Assembly (NCBI GenBank): GCA_000153145.1
Contig: CH672415.1
Coordinates: 1,608,767 to 1,672,766, forward strand
Reading direction: 5' to 3'
From: a marine actinobacterium PHSC20C1
Lineage (GTDB): Bacteria > Actinomycetota > Actinomycetes > Actinomycetales > Microbacteriaceae
DNA length: 64,000 nucleotides
The notes beneath the pieces were generated by a model, which saw only the letters and a program-made list of their open reading frames with translations, had not been told where the DNA came from and made no database searches. Of this stretch, positions 34,792 to 43,512 are shown piece after piece. The position numbers and the translations under genes are program-made. Each line of letters opens with the position of its first letter. Position 1 is the stretch's first letter.

Positions 34792-35589
34792 ATGCGTGAA
34801 TCCAGAGATGTAATCAGGCAGATCACCGTCGCTGCGAGCGCGACCTTTGCCCTCATCGGTGCGTTTGTCGGATCGGGCGCTGCTGGTGGCACCCCGATTC
34901 AGGATGCTGCGGGTGGCGCGCTCAGCGCCGACGCCACTGTCATCGCTCCCGCCGGCTCCGCTTTCGGCATCTGGAGCGTCATCTACCTAGGACTCATCGC
35001 CTACGCGGTCTGGCAGATGCTGCCTAAACAATCCAGCACCGAACTGCACCGCCGCGTCGGCTACTGGGTAGCTGCGTCACTCGTACTCAACGCAGCCTGG
35101 ATTCTTTCCATCCAATATGGGCTGCTCGCGCTCAGCGTTCCCGTGATTATCCTGCTACTGATCGTGCTCATTCAGGCATACCTCATCACCGTGAACCTGC
35201 CAGCGGCAGGAGCCATCGATGCAATCGTCACCGACGGCACGATCGGCCTCTACCTCGGATGGGTGTGCGTTGCGACGGCAGCGAACATCACAGCGTGGCT
35301 GAATGCCATCGGATTCACTGGCTTCGGCATCCACGAAGATGTCTGGGGCGTCGCCATCATTTTTGTCGCCGGAGCTGTAGGCATTGCGCTCGCTGCCCGC
35401 GGGCGCGCACACTTCGCTCCCTCGCTCTCGCTCAGCTGGGGACTCGCCTGGGTTGCCGTTGGCCGCCTCACCGGTGACCTCATCTCACAGCCCACAGCGG
35501 TCGCCGCAATCGTCGCGGTCGCCGCCGTGCTCACGAGCGCAGCGGTTTTCGCCATCGCCCGGCTGCGCGCCGAACAAGCCGCCAGGTAA
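34792..35589 (+). CDS. Multi-pass membrane protein related to tryptophan-rich sensory proteins
   Basis: 265 residues with about eight hydrophobic segments. Ala-Phe-Gly-Ile-Trp-Ser-Val-Ile-Tyr near residue 60 and Asn-Ala-Ala-Trp near 104 recall the TspO/MBR-like family that binds porphyrins or steroids, but the protein is longer than classic TspO. ATG 34792 has a perfect AAGGAG six bases upstream; an ATG eight codons further out at 34768 is less likely. No linked genes suggest its role. Confidence 0.75.
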   Translation: MRESRDVIRQITVAASATFALIGAFVGSGAAGGTPIQDAAGGALSADATVIAPAGSAFGIWSVIYLGLIAYAVWQMLPKQSSTELHRRVGYWVAASLVLNAAWILSIQYGLLALSVPVIILLLIVLIQAYLITVNLPAAGAIDAIVTDGTIGLYLGWVCVATAANITAWLNAIGFTGFGIHEDVWGVAIIFVAGAVGIALAARGRAHFAPSLSLSWGLAWVAVGRLTGDLISQPTAVAAIVAVAAVLTSAAVFAIARLRAEQAAR

Positions 35590-35626
35590 ACAACGCCGCC
35601 AGTTCGCGTAAGCGCAGGCTAGGCGT

Positions 35627-35722
35627 TTCGGAAACTCAGGAAATCTGAACGCATCTGCGTCTCAGCGCCCCAGTTCGCCGCGACCGCAACGCCCCACCGC
35701 GAGAATTTCCTGAGTTTCCGAA
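35627..35722. repeat. Inverted-repeat element, copy 2
   Basis: A 96-base unit between convergent genes, with arms TTCGGAAACTCAGGAAAT and ATTTCCTGAGTTTCCGAA pairing over 18 bases. The arms match those of copy 1 at 23536-23627 while the interiors are largely different. As RNA it would fold into one long stem with a loop of about 60 bases, and it may terminate both flanking genes. Confidence 0.75.
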
Positions 35723-35752
35723 GGGTGAAGGGGATTGACGGGGCCCGATGAG

Positions 35753-36616
35753 CTATCCGGCGATAGTGAATCCGCAGTACAACGAATAGAACGAGTACAT
35801 CTGTTCGCGAAGTTCATCAGAGGCGGCGAGCGTGAGGCGGCCACTCGTGCCGTCTGGTGCGGTAACAGTCAGCGGCATCCTGGTGCCGACTTTGTCCTCC
35901 GCTAGTGCGTGAGCGTCACAGCGATTCGGAACGATTTCGACGTGAATCTCGTGGGGTCCATCAGCGCTGACCGTCTGATTCAGAGCAAGCTCATCTACTC
36001 CAATACCGTCCACGGATGGGGACAGCAGCGTAGTGTCACGGATCGATTCCACAACCACAACCCCGACATTTCCGCTGGGTTGAATCGAGATCACGAGATC
36101 AGCAGGGTCAGCAACTACCGACGGACTGACAAGCCTATCGGCGGTGAAGGCAGCAACCACGGCAATGTTCTTCTCGAGACAACCTTCGCTATGCAGGCGA
36201 TCGATGAGCTCGTAAGGGTCCTGCGGCTCGAGAGTTATTGAGCCCTCGCTGGATTCAAGGGTGACCGACGCAGCAGCTGACTCGGCGTCGCACTCGACAG
36301 CCGGAATGTCGACGCGGAGATCGAGCGCGCGACCAGCGAGAACCGTGGACGAGCTTTCGCCCTGCCACTCGAGAGGTTCGGCGAAAGCAAAAGATTCGAG
36401 AGTCGCCTTTGCAACGGTCACCGATGCCGGCCCGGTGTTGGTGACTTTCAACACCAGTTGACCGTTGCTGACATCCGATCGTTCCTGCACGATCGAGATG
36501 CTCACTTCGCCGAGCGAATTCGGCACAGGCGCGGTGGAGCAAGCCGCCGTCAGCGCACTCGCAACTAAAAGAGCTGACCACACTAAAGGGTTGCGCACCG
36601 CTGACTCCGATTCCAT
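35753..36616 (-). CDS. Putative lipoprotein of unknown function
   Basis: 287 residues from ATG 36616. The signal peptide ends in Ala-Leu-Thr-Ala-Ala-Cys-Ser, a slightly weak lipobox. The mature part is rich in short beta-type segments with no recognised domain; four further Cys residues may pair. Three in-frame starts exist (36649, 36643, 36616) and I chose the one that gives a normal signal peptide length. It converges on the upstream tryptophan-rich-type gene with the repeat element between them. Confidence 0.65.
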   Translation of the reverse strand: MESESAVRNPLVWSALLVASALTAACSTAPVPNSLGEVSISIVQERSDVSNGQLVLKVTNTGPASVTVAKATLESFAFAEPLEWQGESSSTVLAGRALDLRVDIPAVECDAESAAASVTLESSEGSITLEPQDPYELIDRLHSEGCLEKNIAVVAAFTADRLVSPSVVADPADLVISIQPSGNVGVVVVESIRDTTLLSPSVDGIGVDELALNQTVSADGPHEIHVEIVPNRCDAHALAEDKVGTRMPLTVTAPDGTSGRLTLAASDELREQMYSFYSLYCGFTIAG

Positions 36617-36679
36617 GAACCACCAGCGGCCTGAGCCGCCCATGGTCACGTCATCGTAGAACGCGCCCTCGGTGAAACG

Positions 36680-38794
36680 CTAGCGGCGCTTCTTCTGCTT
36701 GAGGTCCTTCTCATGCACTGGTTCTTCGCCAGAGGCACGACGCCCAGCGTAGTAGTCGCGCGCCTCGTTTTGGCGAATGGCTTCGGCTCCCGATGCGATA
36801 GGTGCACGCACCAGTTCGTCGGTCAAACCAAACGCGGCAACCAAATCCAGAGCCTGCGGACGCAGTCGCGGCAACAGGCGGTCGTCGATGTAGTCAGTGA
36901 TCGCCTGAGCACGGTTCGTGGAGATGCGACCGTGCATGAGATACCACGACAGGTTCTTCTCGATCAGCGAGAAGCCGAAAAGGTCACGCAGCCAGGTCAT
37001 GACCTTGGCGGTGTCCTTATCTTCGATCTTCTCGAGAGCACGAGTGAACGCCTCCCACTGCAGTAGTTCAGCATGCGCGTACGCGGTCATGATGAGCTGA
37101 TTCTGGTGACTGTTGAAGAGCGCGGCAGCCTCAGCCTGCGGAAGCTTAGTGGCCGGACGCAACTTGCCCGCGACATCCGACACCATCGTCTCGACGCGAT
37201 CCGTCAGCAGCTGGCGCTGCGAATCAGTGTCACGCACGTAGCCGATGGAGCGAGCGGTGGAACCAAAGTCGACAACGTTTTGCGCAAAGCGGCGAAGTCC
37301 GGTGCGATTGACGGCGGCGTCACTCACTTGGTCAGCAACGTATTGGGCGAGGGCTCCGGGATCTGCGCCAGCAAACTTGCGCGAGTAGTCGGTGAGCAAG
37401 CGCTTAGCGACCAACTGCAGCAGCACGTTGTTGTCACCCTCGAAGGTCACATACACATCCATGTCAGCGCGCATCTGAGTGAGTCGGTTCTCGGCCATGA
37501 AGCCAGAACCACCACAGGCCTCGCGGGCCTCCTGCAGAATGTCGAGCGCAGCCCACGTGCTGAGCGGCTTGAGTGCTGCCGCAATAGTTTCGAGGTCCTG
37601 GCGGTCAGCATCGGTATCGGTTCGGCCAGAGAACACTCCATCGAACTTGTCGAGGAATTCCTCGTGCGCGAACGACATCGCGTAGGTCTGGGCAAGACGC
37701 GGCAGCAGTCGACGCTGGTGACGCTGGTAGTCCAGAATCACTTCTTCCTTGGTGTCGCTGGATGCCGTGAACTGTCGACGCTCCGAGCCGTACTTGATCG
37801 CAATCGTGAGGGCTAGCTTGCTCGCGAGCACTGCGGCACCATCGAGTGAAACGCGGCCCTGAACGAGCGTGCCAAGCATCGTAAAGAAGCGACGACCTGG
37901 ACTGTCGATGTCTGACGTGTATTCGCCGTTCTCGTCGACGTTGCCGTAGCGGTTGAGAAGGTTCGTGCGGGGCACGCGCACGTGGTCGAAAGCGAGGCGT
38001 CCGTTGTCGATGCCGTTCAGGCCGCCCTTGAGGCCGTCATCCTCGCCCGAAATCCCCGGCAGGAAACCGTTGTCGTCGCGCAGCGGAACGTAGAAGGCGT
38101 GCACGCCGTGGTTGACGTCTTTTGTCACCAGCTGAGCAAACACAGTGGCCGCTTTGCCGTGGAGGGCCGCGTTGCCGAGGTAGTCCTTCCAGGCTGCGCG
38201 GAACGGAGTGTTGATGACGAACTCGTCGGTGTCAGGGTCGTAGGTCGCCGTCGTGGCGATGCTCGCGACATCCGATCCGTGACCAATCTCGGTCATCGCA
38301 AAGGCACCGGGTGTCGTCAAATTCATGATGTCTGGCAGCCACTTGTCGTGGTGCTGCTTGGTGCCGAGGTGCAGCACAGCGGCACCGAAGAGCCCCCACT
38401 GGACACCAGACTTAATCTGCAGCGAGGGATCAGCGAGCACTACTTCTTCGAAGGCGGCGATATTTCCGCCGTGGTCATCTTGGCCGCCAAGCGCGGAGGG
38501 GAATGCCCGCTGAATTGCACCGTTGTCTACGAGGATCGACATCTGGCTCAGCACACGCTCGCGGTGGTCGGCCATCGAGAGACCATTGACCTGGTGAAGC
38601 TCCGGGTTCGACATGAGAGCCCGCGACTCTTTGCGGGCCTTCGCCCACTTGCCCAGCAAGTATTCACCCAACCATTCGACGTTGATGGCTGGGGCCTCGG
38701 GGGAGGTCTCGGGGGAAGTGTTTGTAGCGTCGTCGCTGGCGGCGTTGGGTGAGTCTGGCGCCGTCTCGGTCGCCGTGTCGTGAACCTGTGTCAT
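36680..38794 (-). CDS. Acyl-CoA oxidase/dehydrogenase-like flavoprotein
   Basis: 704 residues, longer than ordinary acyl-CoA dehydrogenases and close to acyl-CoA oxidases. An acidic, disordered N-terminus of about 40 residues precedes the dehydrogenase fold, with Thr-Glu-Ile-Gly-His-Gly-Ser-Asp-Val in the FAD/substrate region and the signature Ala-Cys-Gly-Gly-Ser-Gly-Phe-Met-Ala-Glu-Asn-Arg later, followed by Thr-Phe-Glu-Gly-Asp-Asn. It performs the first step of fatty acid beta-oxidation; the electron acceptor is not known. ATG 38794 is chosen over one at 38827. No other beta-oxidation genes lie nearby. Confidence 0.88.
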   Translation of the reverse strand: MTQVHDTATETAPDSPNAASDDATNTSPETSPEAPAINVEWLGEYLLGKWAKARKESRALMSNPELHQVNGLSMADHRERVLSQMSILVDNGAIQRAFPSALGGQDDHGGNIAAFEEVVLADPSLQIKSGVQWGLFGAAVLHLGTKQHHDKWLPDIMNLTTPGAFAMTEIGHGSDVASIATTATYDPDTDEFVINTPFRAAWKDYLGNAALHGKAATVFAQLVTKDVNHGVHAFYVPLRDDNGFLPGISGEDDGLKGGLNGIDNGRLAFDHVRVPRTNLLNRYGNVDENGEYTSDIDSPGRRFFTMLGTLVQGRVSLDGAAVLASKLALTIAIKYGSERRQFTASSDTKEEVILDYQRHQRRLLPRLAQTYAMSFAHEEFLDKFDGVFSGRTDTDADRQDLETIAAALKPLSTWAALDILQEAREACGGSGFMAENRLTQMRADMDVYVTFEGDNNVLLQLVAKRLLTDYSRKFAGADPGALAQYVADQVSDAAVNRTGLRRFAQNVVDFGSTARSIGYVRDTDSQRQLLTDRVETMVSDVAGKLRPATKLPQAEAAALFNSHQNQLIMTAYAHAELLQWEAFTRALEKIEDKDTAKVMTWLRDLFGFSLIEKNLSWYLMHGRISTNRAQAITDYIDDRLLPRLRPQALDLVAAFGLTDELVRAPIASGAEAIRQNEARDYYAGRRASGEEPVHEKDLKQKKRR

Positions 38795-39023
38795 GGCAGT
38801 CTCGATTCGTGAAAGTTCGGTAATCACAAGGTACGAGCGTTGCCGCCGACCTCAAAGTGAGTCGTTTACCCTCAACCAAGTGGATGCCCCGCCGCCGCAT
38901 CCCTTTGTGCGAAACCGCAAATCAGCCGTCGTAGCGTTGTGGGAAGTATTGCGCTGCGGCGAGATCGGGGGCAGGGAATCTTTGTTCAGGAGACGTTGTT
39001 GGGCTCCGTGAAAGGATGTAACT

Positions 39024-39425
39024 ATGTCGACTATCACTCTCACCTCAGAAGACTTTGGCCAGACGGTCACCAAAGAAGGAATCACGCTCGTAGACTTTTG
39101 GGCCGAATGGTGCGGTCCCTGTAAGCAGTTCGGGCCCATCTTTGAGACCGCAAGCGAAACCCACCCCGACATCACGTTCGGAAAAGTAGATACCGAAGCT
39201 CAGCAGGAACTTGCTGGCGCCGCAGGAATCACCTCGATCCCCACCCTCATGGCGTTCCGTGACGGCGTGCTCGTGTTCTCACAGCCCGGCGCACTCCCCG
39301 CTCCTGCCCTTGAGCAGGTCATTGAGGGAGTCAAAAACCTCGACATGACAGAGGTTCACAAGCAAGTTGCAGAGCAGCAGGCAGCAGCAGAAGCTGGCGA
39401 AGTGCCAGCAGAACCCGCCAACTAG
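39024..39425 (+). CDS. Thioredoxin
   Basis: 133 residues. The redox site Trp-Ala-Glu-Trp-Cys-Gly-Pro-Cys-Lys is at about residues 30 to 38, with the cis-Pro in Thr-Ser-Ile-Pro-Thr. A Glu/Ala/Gln-rich C-terminal extension of about 25 residues goes beyond the normal thioredoxin length. An AAAGGA site precedes the ATG. Stands alone between an acyl-CoA oxidase gene and the iron uptake genes; a strong terminator follows. Confidence 0.93.
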   Translation: MSTITLTSEDFGQTVTKEGITLVDFWAEWCGPCKQFGPIFETASETHPDITFGKVDTEAQQELAGAAGITSIPTLMAFRDGVLVFSQPGALPAPALEQVIEGVKNLDMTEVHKQVAEQQAAAEAGEVPAEPAN

Positions 39426-39458
39426 TTAGTTAGCTGACACGCAACTCCCTCAGACCAC

Positions 39459-39496
39459 AAAGGGCCCGTCGACGATTTCGTCGGCGGGCCCTTTTC
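39459..39496. terminator. Terminator between thioredoxin and iron-binding protein genes
   Basis: AAAGGGCCCG pairs perfectly with CGGGCCCTTT, the stem extends through further pairs to a small loop, and TTTT follows on the plus strand. The AAA on the other side gives T residues on the minus strand, so it can serve both convergent genes. Confidence 0.88.
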
Positions 39497-39545
39497 TGTG
39501 TTGCGTTGCGCGACGCGGCGTGACGCGGTTCGCGCTCGGTTGCGG

Positions 39546-40556
39546 CTACTTCAGTGCGTCAGCAATTGCCTCCACGAAACTGTCGATACCCCAGGGCAGC
39601 GAGAGAGCTGTCGGAGGGGACACCGAGGCGACAAGAGAGGCGCCGTTGACGGCGACGAGGCCACCATTGACGACAGCGGGGATGCTCTGCGCGTAGGGCT
39701 GCGCGGCGAAAGTGTCGCCAACTTCTTGGGTCTCGGCGTAGGCGATCAGCAGATCGCTGTCGAGCTCATCGAGCTTCTCGTAGCTGAGCGTGTAAAAAAA
39801 CGTGGAGTCGCCATTCGAGAGAGTATCGACGGCGGGGGCGTTCTTGAGGCCGAGGTCGAGCAGGAACTCGACGCGGGGGTCGGCGGGCTTGTAGACGTAG
39901 AAGGTTCCGCCGACGTCGAAGGTTGCGGCAACAGTCTTGCCCTCGAACTCGGGGTGCTCGGCTGCCTTCTCGGCAACGAGAGCGTCAATGTTGGTGAGCA
40001 CGTCATCCGCGGCCGCAGACTTGCCGAGTGCGGTTCCCGTGGTGGTGATGACGTCGCGCCACGGGGTCGTCCAGGGCTGGTCGGGGTAGGCGACAACCGG
40101 GGCGATCTCGCTGAGCAGGTTGTACTGTTCCTCGGTGATTCCTGAGTAGGTCGCGAGGATCAGGTCGGGGGCGGCTTCAGCGATTTGCTCGTAGGCGGGA
40201 GCATCCGTGGTGGCGGGGAAGATAACTGGGGCTTCGCCATCGAGCTCAGCGAGAGCATCCGCCGCCCACGGCAGAACGCCGTTCTCGTCGCCACCATAGT
40301 TTTGGGCCTCCATGCCGACGGGCACGACGCCGAGGGCGAGAACGGCGTCGCCGCTGCCCCAGCCGAGCGTGAGCACGCGCTGGGGTTCGCTTTCGATAAC
40401 GGTCTCACCGAAAGCGTGCTCGATCGTGACCGGGAACGCGTCAGATGCTACGAGGGCATTCGAATCATCCTGGGCAGCGGATGTTGCACATCCGCTCAGT
40501 GCGATGAGTGCTGCGGTGGCCGCAGCGAAGGCTGCAAGGTGAGGGCGGCGTGACAT
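39546..40556 (-). CDS. Iron-siderophore ABC transporter substrate-binding lipoprotein
   Basis: 336 residues. A signal peptide ends in Leu-Ser-Gly-Cys, a clear lipobox. The mature part has the FecB/FhuD-type two-lobe fold with Arg-Val-Leu-Thr-Leu-Gly-Trp-Gly near residue 60 and a long linking helix. It binds ferric siderophore outside the cell and delivers it to the permeases upstream. A DtxR/IdeR-type box lies 47 bases before its start, so it is probably induced by iron shortage, separately from the permease-ATPase genes. Confidence 0.92.
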   Translation of the reverse strand: MSRRPHLAAFAAATAALIALSGCATSAAQDDSNALVASDAFPVTIEHAFGETVIESEPQRVLTLGWGSGDAVLALGVVPVGMEAQNYGGDENGVLPWAADALAELDGEAPVIFPATTDAPAYEQIAEAAPDLILATYSGITEEQYNLLSEIAPVVAYPDQPWTTPWRDVITTTGTALGKSAAADDVLTNIDALVAEKAAEHPEFEGKTVAATFDVGGTFYVYKPADPRVEFLLDLGLKNAPAVDTLSNGDSTFFYTLSYEKLDELDSDLLIAYAETQEVGDTFAAQPYAQSIPAVVNGGLVAVNGASLVASVSPPTALSLPWGIDSFVEAIADALK

Positions 40557-40602
40557 TGATCTCCTCGATCGGGACGTGTTCTTAAGAGTGAGTGATATGA
40601 GG

Positions 40603-40621
40603 TAAGGATAGGCTTACCTAA
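40603..40621 (-). promoter_or_regulatory. DtxR/IdeR-type iron box before the siderophore-binding protein gene
   Basis: Read on the minus strand the site is TTAGGTAAGCCTATCCTTA, a 19-base imperfect palindrome very close to the DtxR/IdeR consensus TTAGGTTAGGCTAACCTAA. It predicts iron-dependent repression of the following gene. Confidence 0.8.
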
Positions 40622-40651
40622 CCAAATTTCGCAAGTTCAGCATGTGGGTCG

Positions 40652-41467
40652 TTAGGCCCGCCCCACCGGAATCACCATCGGCGAGTGCGAAACAGGATCG
40701 GAAACGATCTGCGCCGTCAAGCCAAAGGCTTCCCGCATCCGCTCGACGGTGACGACATCGGCGGGCGCACCCTCAGCGAGAATCTTCCCCCCGCCCATCA
40801 ACACCATGTGATCGGCATAGCGCGCGGCCAAATTGAGCTCGTGCAACACCATCACGATCGTGGTGCCGCGATCGCGATTAAGTGCGGCCAGCACATCGAG
40901 GGCATCCAACTGGTGGCGCACGTCCAAAAACGTTGTCGGCTCGTCGAGCAGCAGAATGTCAGGATCCTGACTCAGCGCCATTGCGATCCACACGCGTTGG
41001 CGCTGACCGCCCGAAAGCTCTTCGATGCGACGAGAAGCCAGCTCAACGGTCTCGGTTGCGACGAGTGCATGTTCAACAGCCGCATCATCCGTCGCAGACC
41101 ACTGCTGAAACCACCCCTGATGCGGATACCGACCTCGAGCAACGAGGTCGCGAACCGTAATGCCCTCCGGGGCTATCGGCGACTGCGGCAAAATGCCCAC
41201 GACCCGCGCGACCTCTTTCGACGACTGCGAGTGGATGTCGCGCCCGTCGAGCATCACGCGACCAGACGCTGGTCGCAACAGCCGTGACAGTCCGCGCAGC
41301 AGTGTCGACTTGCCGCAGGCATTGGCACCAACAATCACCGTCACCTTGCCGTCTGGAATCGCCAGGCTCACGTTCGACACAATGTCGCGGCCGCCATAGT
41401 TGAGGGTCACATTGTCGGCGCGCAGCTCGTGCGCTGGCCTACGGGGCGCGTCAGCTTGGGTCGTCAC
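40652..41467 (-). CDS. Iron-siderophore ABC transporter ATP-binding protein
   Basis: 271 residues of the FepC/FecE type. Walker A Gly-Ala-Asn-Ala-Cys-Gly-Lys-Ser-Thr, signature Leu-Ser-Gly-Gly-Gln-Arg-Gln-Arg, Walker B Leu-Leu-Leu-Asp-Glu-Pro and a His switch (Val-Leu-His-Glu-Leu) are intact. The GTG start overlaps the permease stop as GTGA. It powers the two permeases just upstream. Confidence 0.93.
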   Translation of the reverse strand: MTTQADAPRRPAHELRADNVTLNYGGRDIVSNVSLAIPDGKVTVIVGANACGKSTLLRGLSRLLRPASGRVMLDGRDIHSQSSKEVARVVGILPQSPIAPEGITVRDLVARGRYPHQGWFQQWSATDDAAVEHALVATETVELASRRIEELSGGQRQRVWIAMALSQDPDILLLDEPTTFLDVRHQLDALDVLAALNRDRGTTIVMVLHELNLAARYADHMVLMGGGKILAEGAPADVVTVERMREAFGLTAQIVSDPVSHSPMVIPVGRA

Positions 41468-42456
41468 GATGTGTGTCCTTCGCGGTTGGTGGTCGAGATG
41501 AGCCACAGCAGGTAGGGGGCGCCGACGATGCCGGTGACGATACCGGTCGGCACTTGGGTTCCCGTGGTGATGAGGTGTTGGGCGACAAAGTCGGAGCTCA
41601 ACACGAGAACGATCGCGACGAGGGCGCTGGGGATGAGAGCGAGCCCTCCGCCGCGAACCATTCGTCGTGCGATGGGCGCCGAGACGAAGGCAACGAATGC
41701 GATCGGGCCGACGAGGGCTGTTGCGATTGCCACTAGCGCAACAGCGACGACGATGAGAGCGAGTCGCGAGCGCTGAACCGAAACTCCGAGTCCGGCGGCG
41801 AGATCGTCACCCAGTTGCAGGATCCGCAGCTTGCCGGCAAGCACGGCGACCGCTGGTAGCAGTACGGCGAGACTCACCGCCATAATGAGGATGTCTTCCC
41901 AGCTTGCGCCGCCGAGCCCGCCGACCATCCAGACGAGGGCTTGTTGCGCATCCCGCACATCTCCCCTGGTGATGAGGTACCCGAGCACCGCTTGAGCCAT
42001 GAAGGCGATGCCAACGCCAATCAGCACAAAGCGCATGCCGTTCATTCCAGAACGCCACGACAGTAGGTAGATCGCGAATGCTACGACGAGCGCGCCCCCG
42101 AGTGCCGACATCGATACGGCGAGACCGCTCGCACCGAAAACGAACAGGCTCAACACCGCGGCGACACTCGCGCCGCCGCTGATTCCGATGATGTCTGGGC
42201 TCGCTAGGGCGTTGCGCAGCAGGCTCTGAAAGAGTGCTCCGGCGAGGCCGAAAGCGATGCCGACGAGCACCGCGAGAACTACCCGAGGCAAGCGAAGCTT
42301 GAAGACAATGAAGCGGTCGGATGTCGCTCCGCCGCCGAAGAGGGTCGCAACGAGGTCAGGCAGTGAGAGCGTATATGCCCCAACGGCAATACTGACGAGA
42401 GCGAGCGCAACTGCGAGCACGCTGAGGCTAATCGCGATACTCAGACTGCGGTTCAT
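41464..42456 (-). CDS. Iron-siderophore ABC transporter permease (FecCD family), second
   Basis: 330 residues with nine or ten hydrophobic segments and the Gly-Ile-Ser-Gly-Gly-Ala-Ser segment characteristic of FecCD permeases. ATG 42456 overlaps the stop of the preceding permease as ATGA, which decides against a longer frame to 42624. Forms a heterodimer with the other permease. Confidence 0.92.
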   Translation of the reverse strand: MNRSLSIAISLSVLAVALALVSIAVGAYTLSLPDLVATLFGGGATSDRFIVFKLRLPRVVLAVLVGIAFGLAGALFQSLLRNALASPDIIGISGGASVAAVLSLFVFGASGLAVSMSALGGALVVAFAIYLLSWRSGMNGMRFVLIGVGIAFMAQAVLGYLITRGDVRDAQQALVWMVGGLGGASWEDILIMAVSLAVLLPAVAVLAGKLRILQLGDDLAAGLGVSVQRSRLALIVVAVALVAIATALVGPIAFVAFVSAPIARRMVRGGGLALIPSALVAIVLVLSSDFVAQHLITTGTQVPTGIVTGIVGAPYLLWLISTTNREGHTS

Positions 42457-43490
42457 AGTCCGGCAAGTTTCACTCGGCGCACTAGGGCGATCATTACGGG
42501 AGCGCCGATTATCGCGACAACGAGCCCGGCTTCGAGCTCGGAAGGGGACACGATTAGCCGGCCAACGATATCGGCAATGAGCAGCAAACTGGGGCCAACG
42601 ATTGCGGAGACGGCGATGATCCACCGATAGTCAGGGCCGGTGAAGGGGCGCACGATGTGCGGCACTACAAGTCCAACGAAAACTATGGGGCCTGCAAGCG
42701 CGGTGGCCGATCCGCACAGCAGAACGACGGCTGCGGCAGCGATTGCGCGAGCAACATAGACCCGCTGACCGAGGCCGCGAGCGAGGTCATCTCCGAGAGC
42801 GACGAGGTTGAGCATCCGCCCAGACAACCCAGCAAGGATGAGGCCACCGATGACGAACGCTATGACGATGCGAACGGCCTCAAGGTCGCGACTGGCGAGA
42901 GAGCCCACTGACCAGAACCGGAAGGTGTTGAGAGTATCGGTGTCTGAGATTAGTACGAGGGAAATCAGCGATGAGATGCCAGCGGTGACTGCCGTTCCCG
43001 CCAGCACGAGTTTCACCGGAGTGGCGCCTTCGCGACCGAGTGACCCGATCGCGTAGACGATGCTCGCTGCGATGGCAGCTCCAGCGAACGCAAACCAGAT
43101 ATAGCCTGTCGGGTTTGTGATCGAGAGCACGCTGATGGCAAAGACGACCGCGAGAGAGGCGCCCGCATTGACGCCGAGCAGCCCGGGGTCGGCAAGCGGG
43201 TTGCGGGTCACGCCTTGCATTACGGCTCCCGCGACGCCGAGAGCGAGACCGGCGAGCAAACCAACGATGGTGCGCGGCAGCCTTAACTCACGAATCACGA
43301 GTTGGTCGTTGTTTCCGACTTCGGGGGCAAATAGCGCCTGCCAGATTTGAGAAAATTCAACCCCGCGTGCACCGAGAGCGAGGCTCAACACAAGGACCAC
43401 CGCAAGCACCGCTACTGCGGTGGTGAGCGAAAGCCAGCGACGGGTGCGGAGGCTCTGCTTTGGGCGCGAAGTTAGAGCGGATCGAGTCAT
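42453..43490 (-). CDS. Iron-siderophore ABC transporter permease (FecCD family), first
   Basis: 345 residues with a basic N-terminus and nine or ten hydrophobic segments. Asn-Pro-Leu-Ala-Asp-Pro-Gly-Leu-Leu-Gly-Val-Asn-Ala-Gly-Ala-Ser is the standard FecCD signature. ATG 43490 is chosen; a longer frame to 43586 extends into the siderophore-interacting protein gene. First of the two channel subunits. Confidence 0.92.
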   Translation of the reverse strand: MTRSALTSRPKQSLRTRRWLSLTTAVAVLAVVLVLSLALGARGVEFSQIWQALFAPEVGNNDQLVIRELRLPRTIVGLLAGLALGVAGAVMQGVTRNPLADPGLLGVNAGASLAVVFAISVLSITNPTGYIWFAFAGAAIAASIVYAIGSLGREGATPVKLVLAGTAVTAGISSLISLVLISDTDTLNTFRFWSVGSLASRDLEAVRIVIAFVIGGLILAGLSGRMLNLVALGDDLARGLGQRVYVARAIAAAAVVLLCGSATALAGPIVFVGLVVPHIVRPFTGPDYRWIIAVSAIVGPSLLLIADIVGRLIVSPSELEAGLVVAIIGAPVMIALVRRVKLAGL

Positions 43491-43512
43491 GGGCGGCAGG
43501 TGATTTTGCGAG

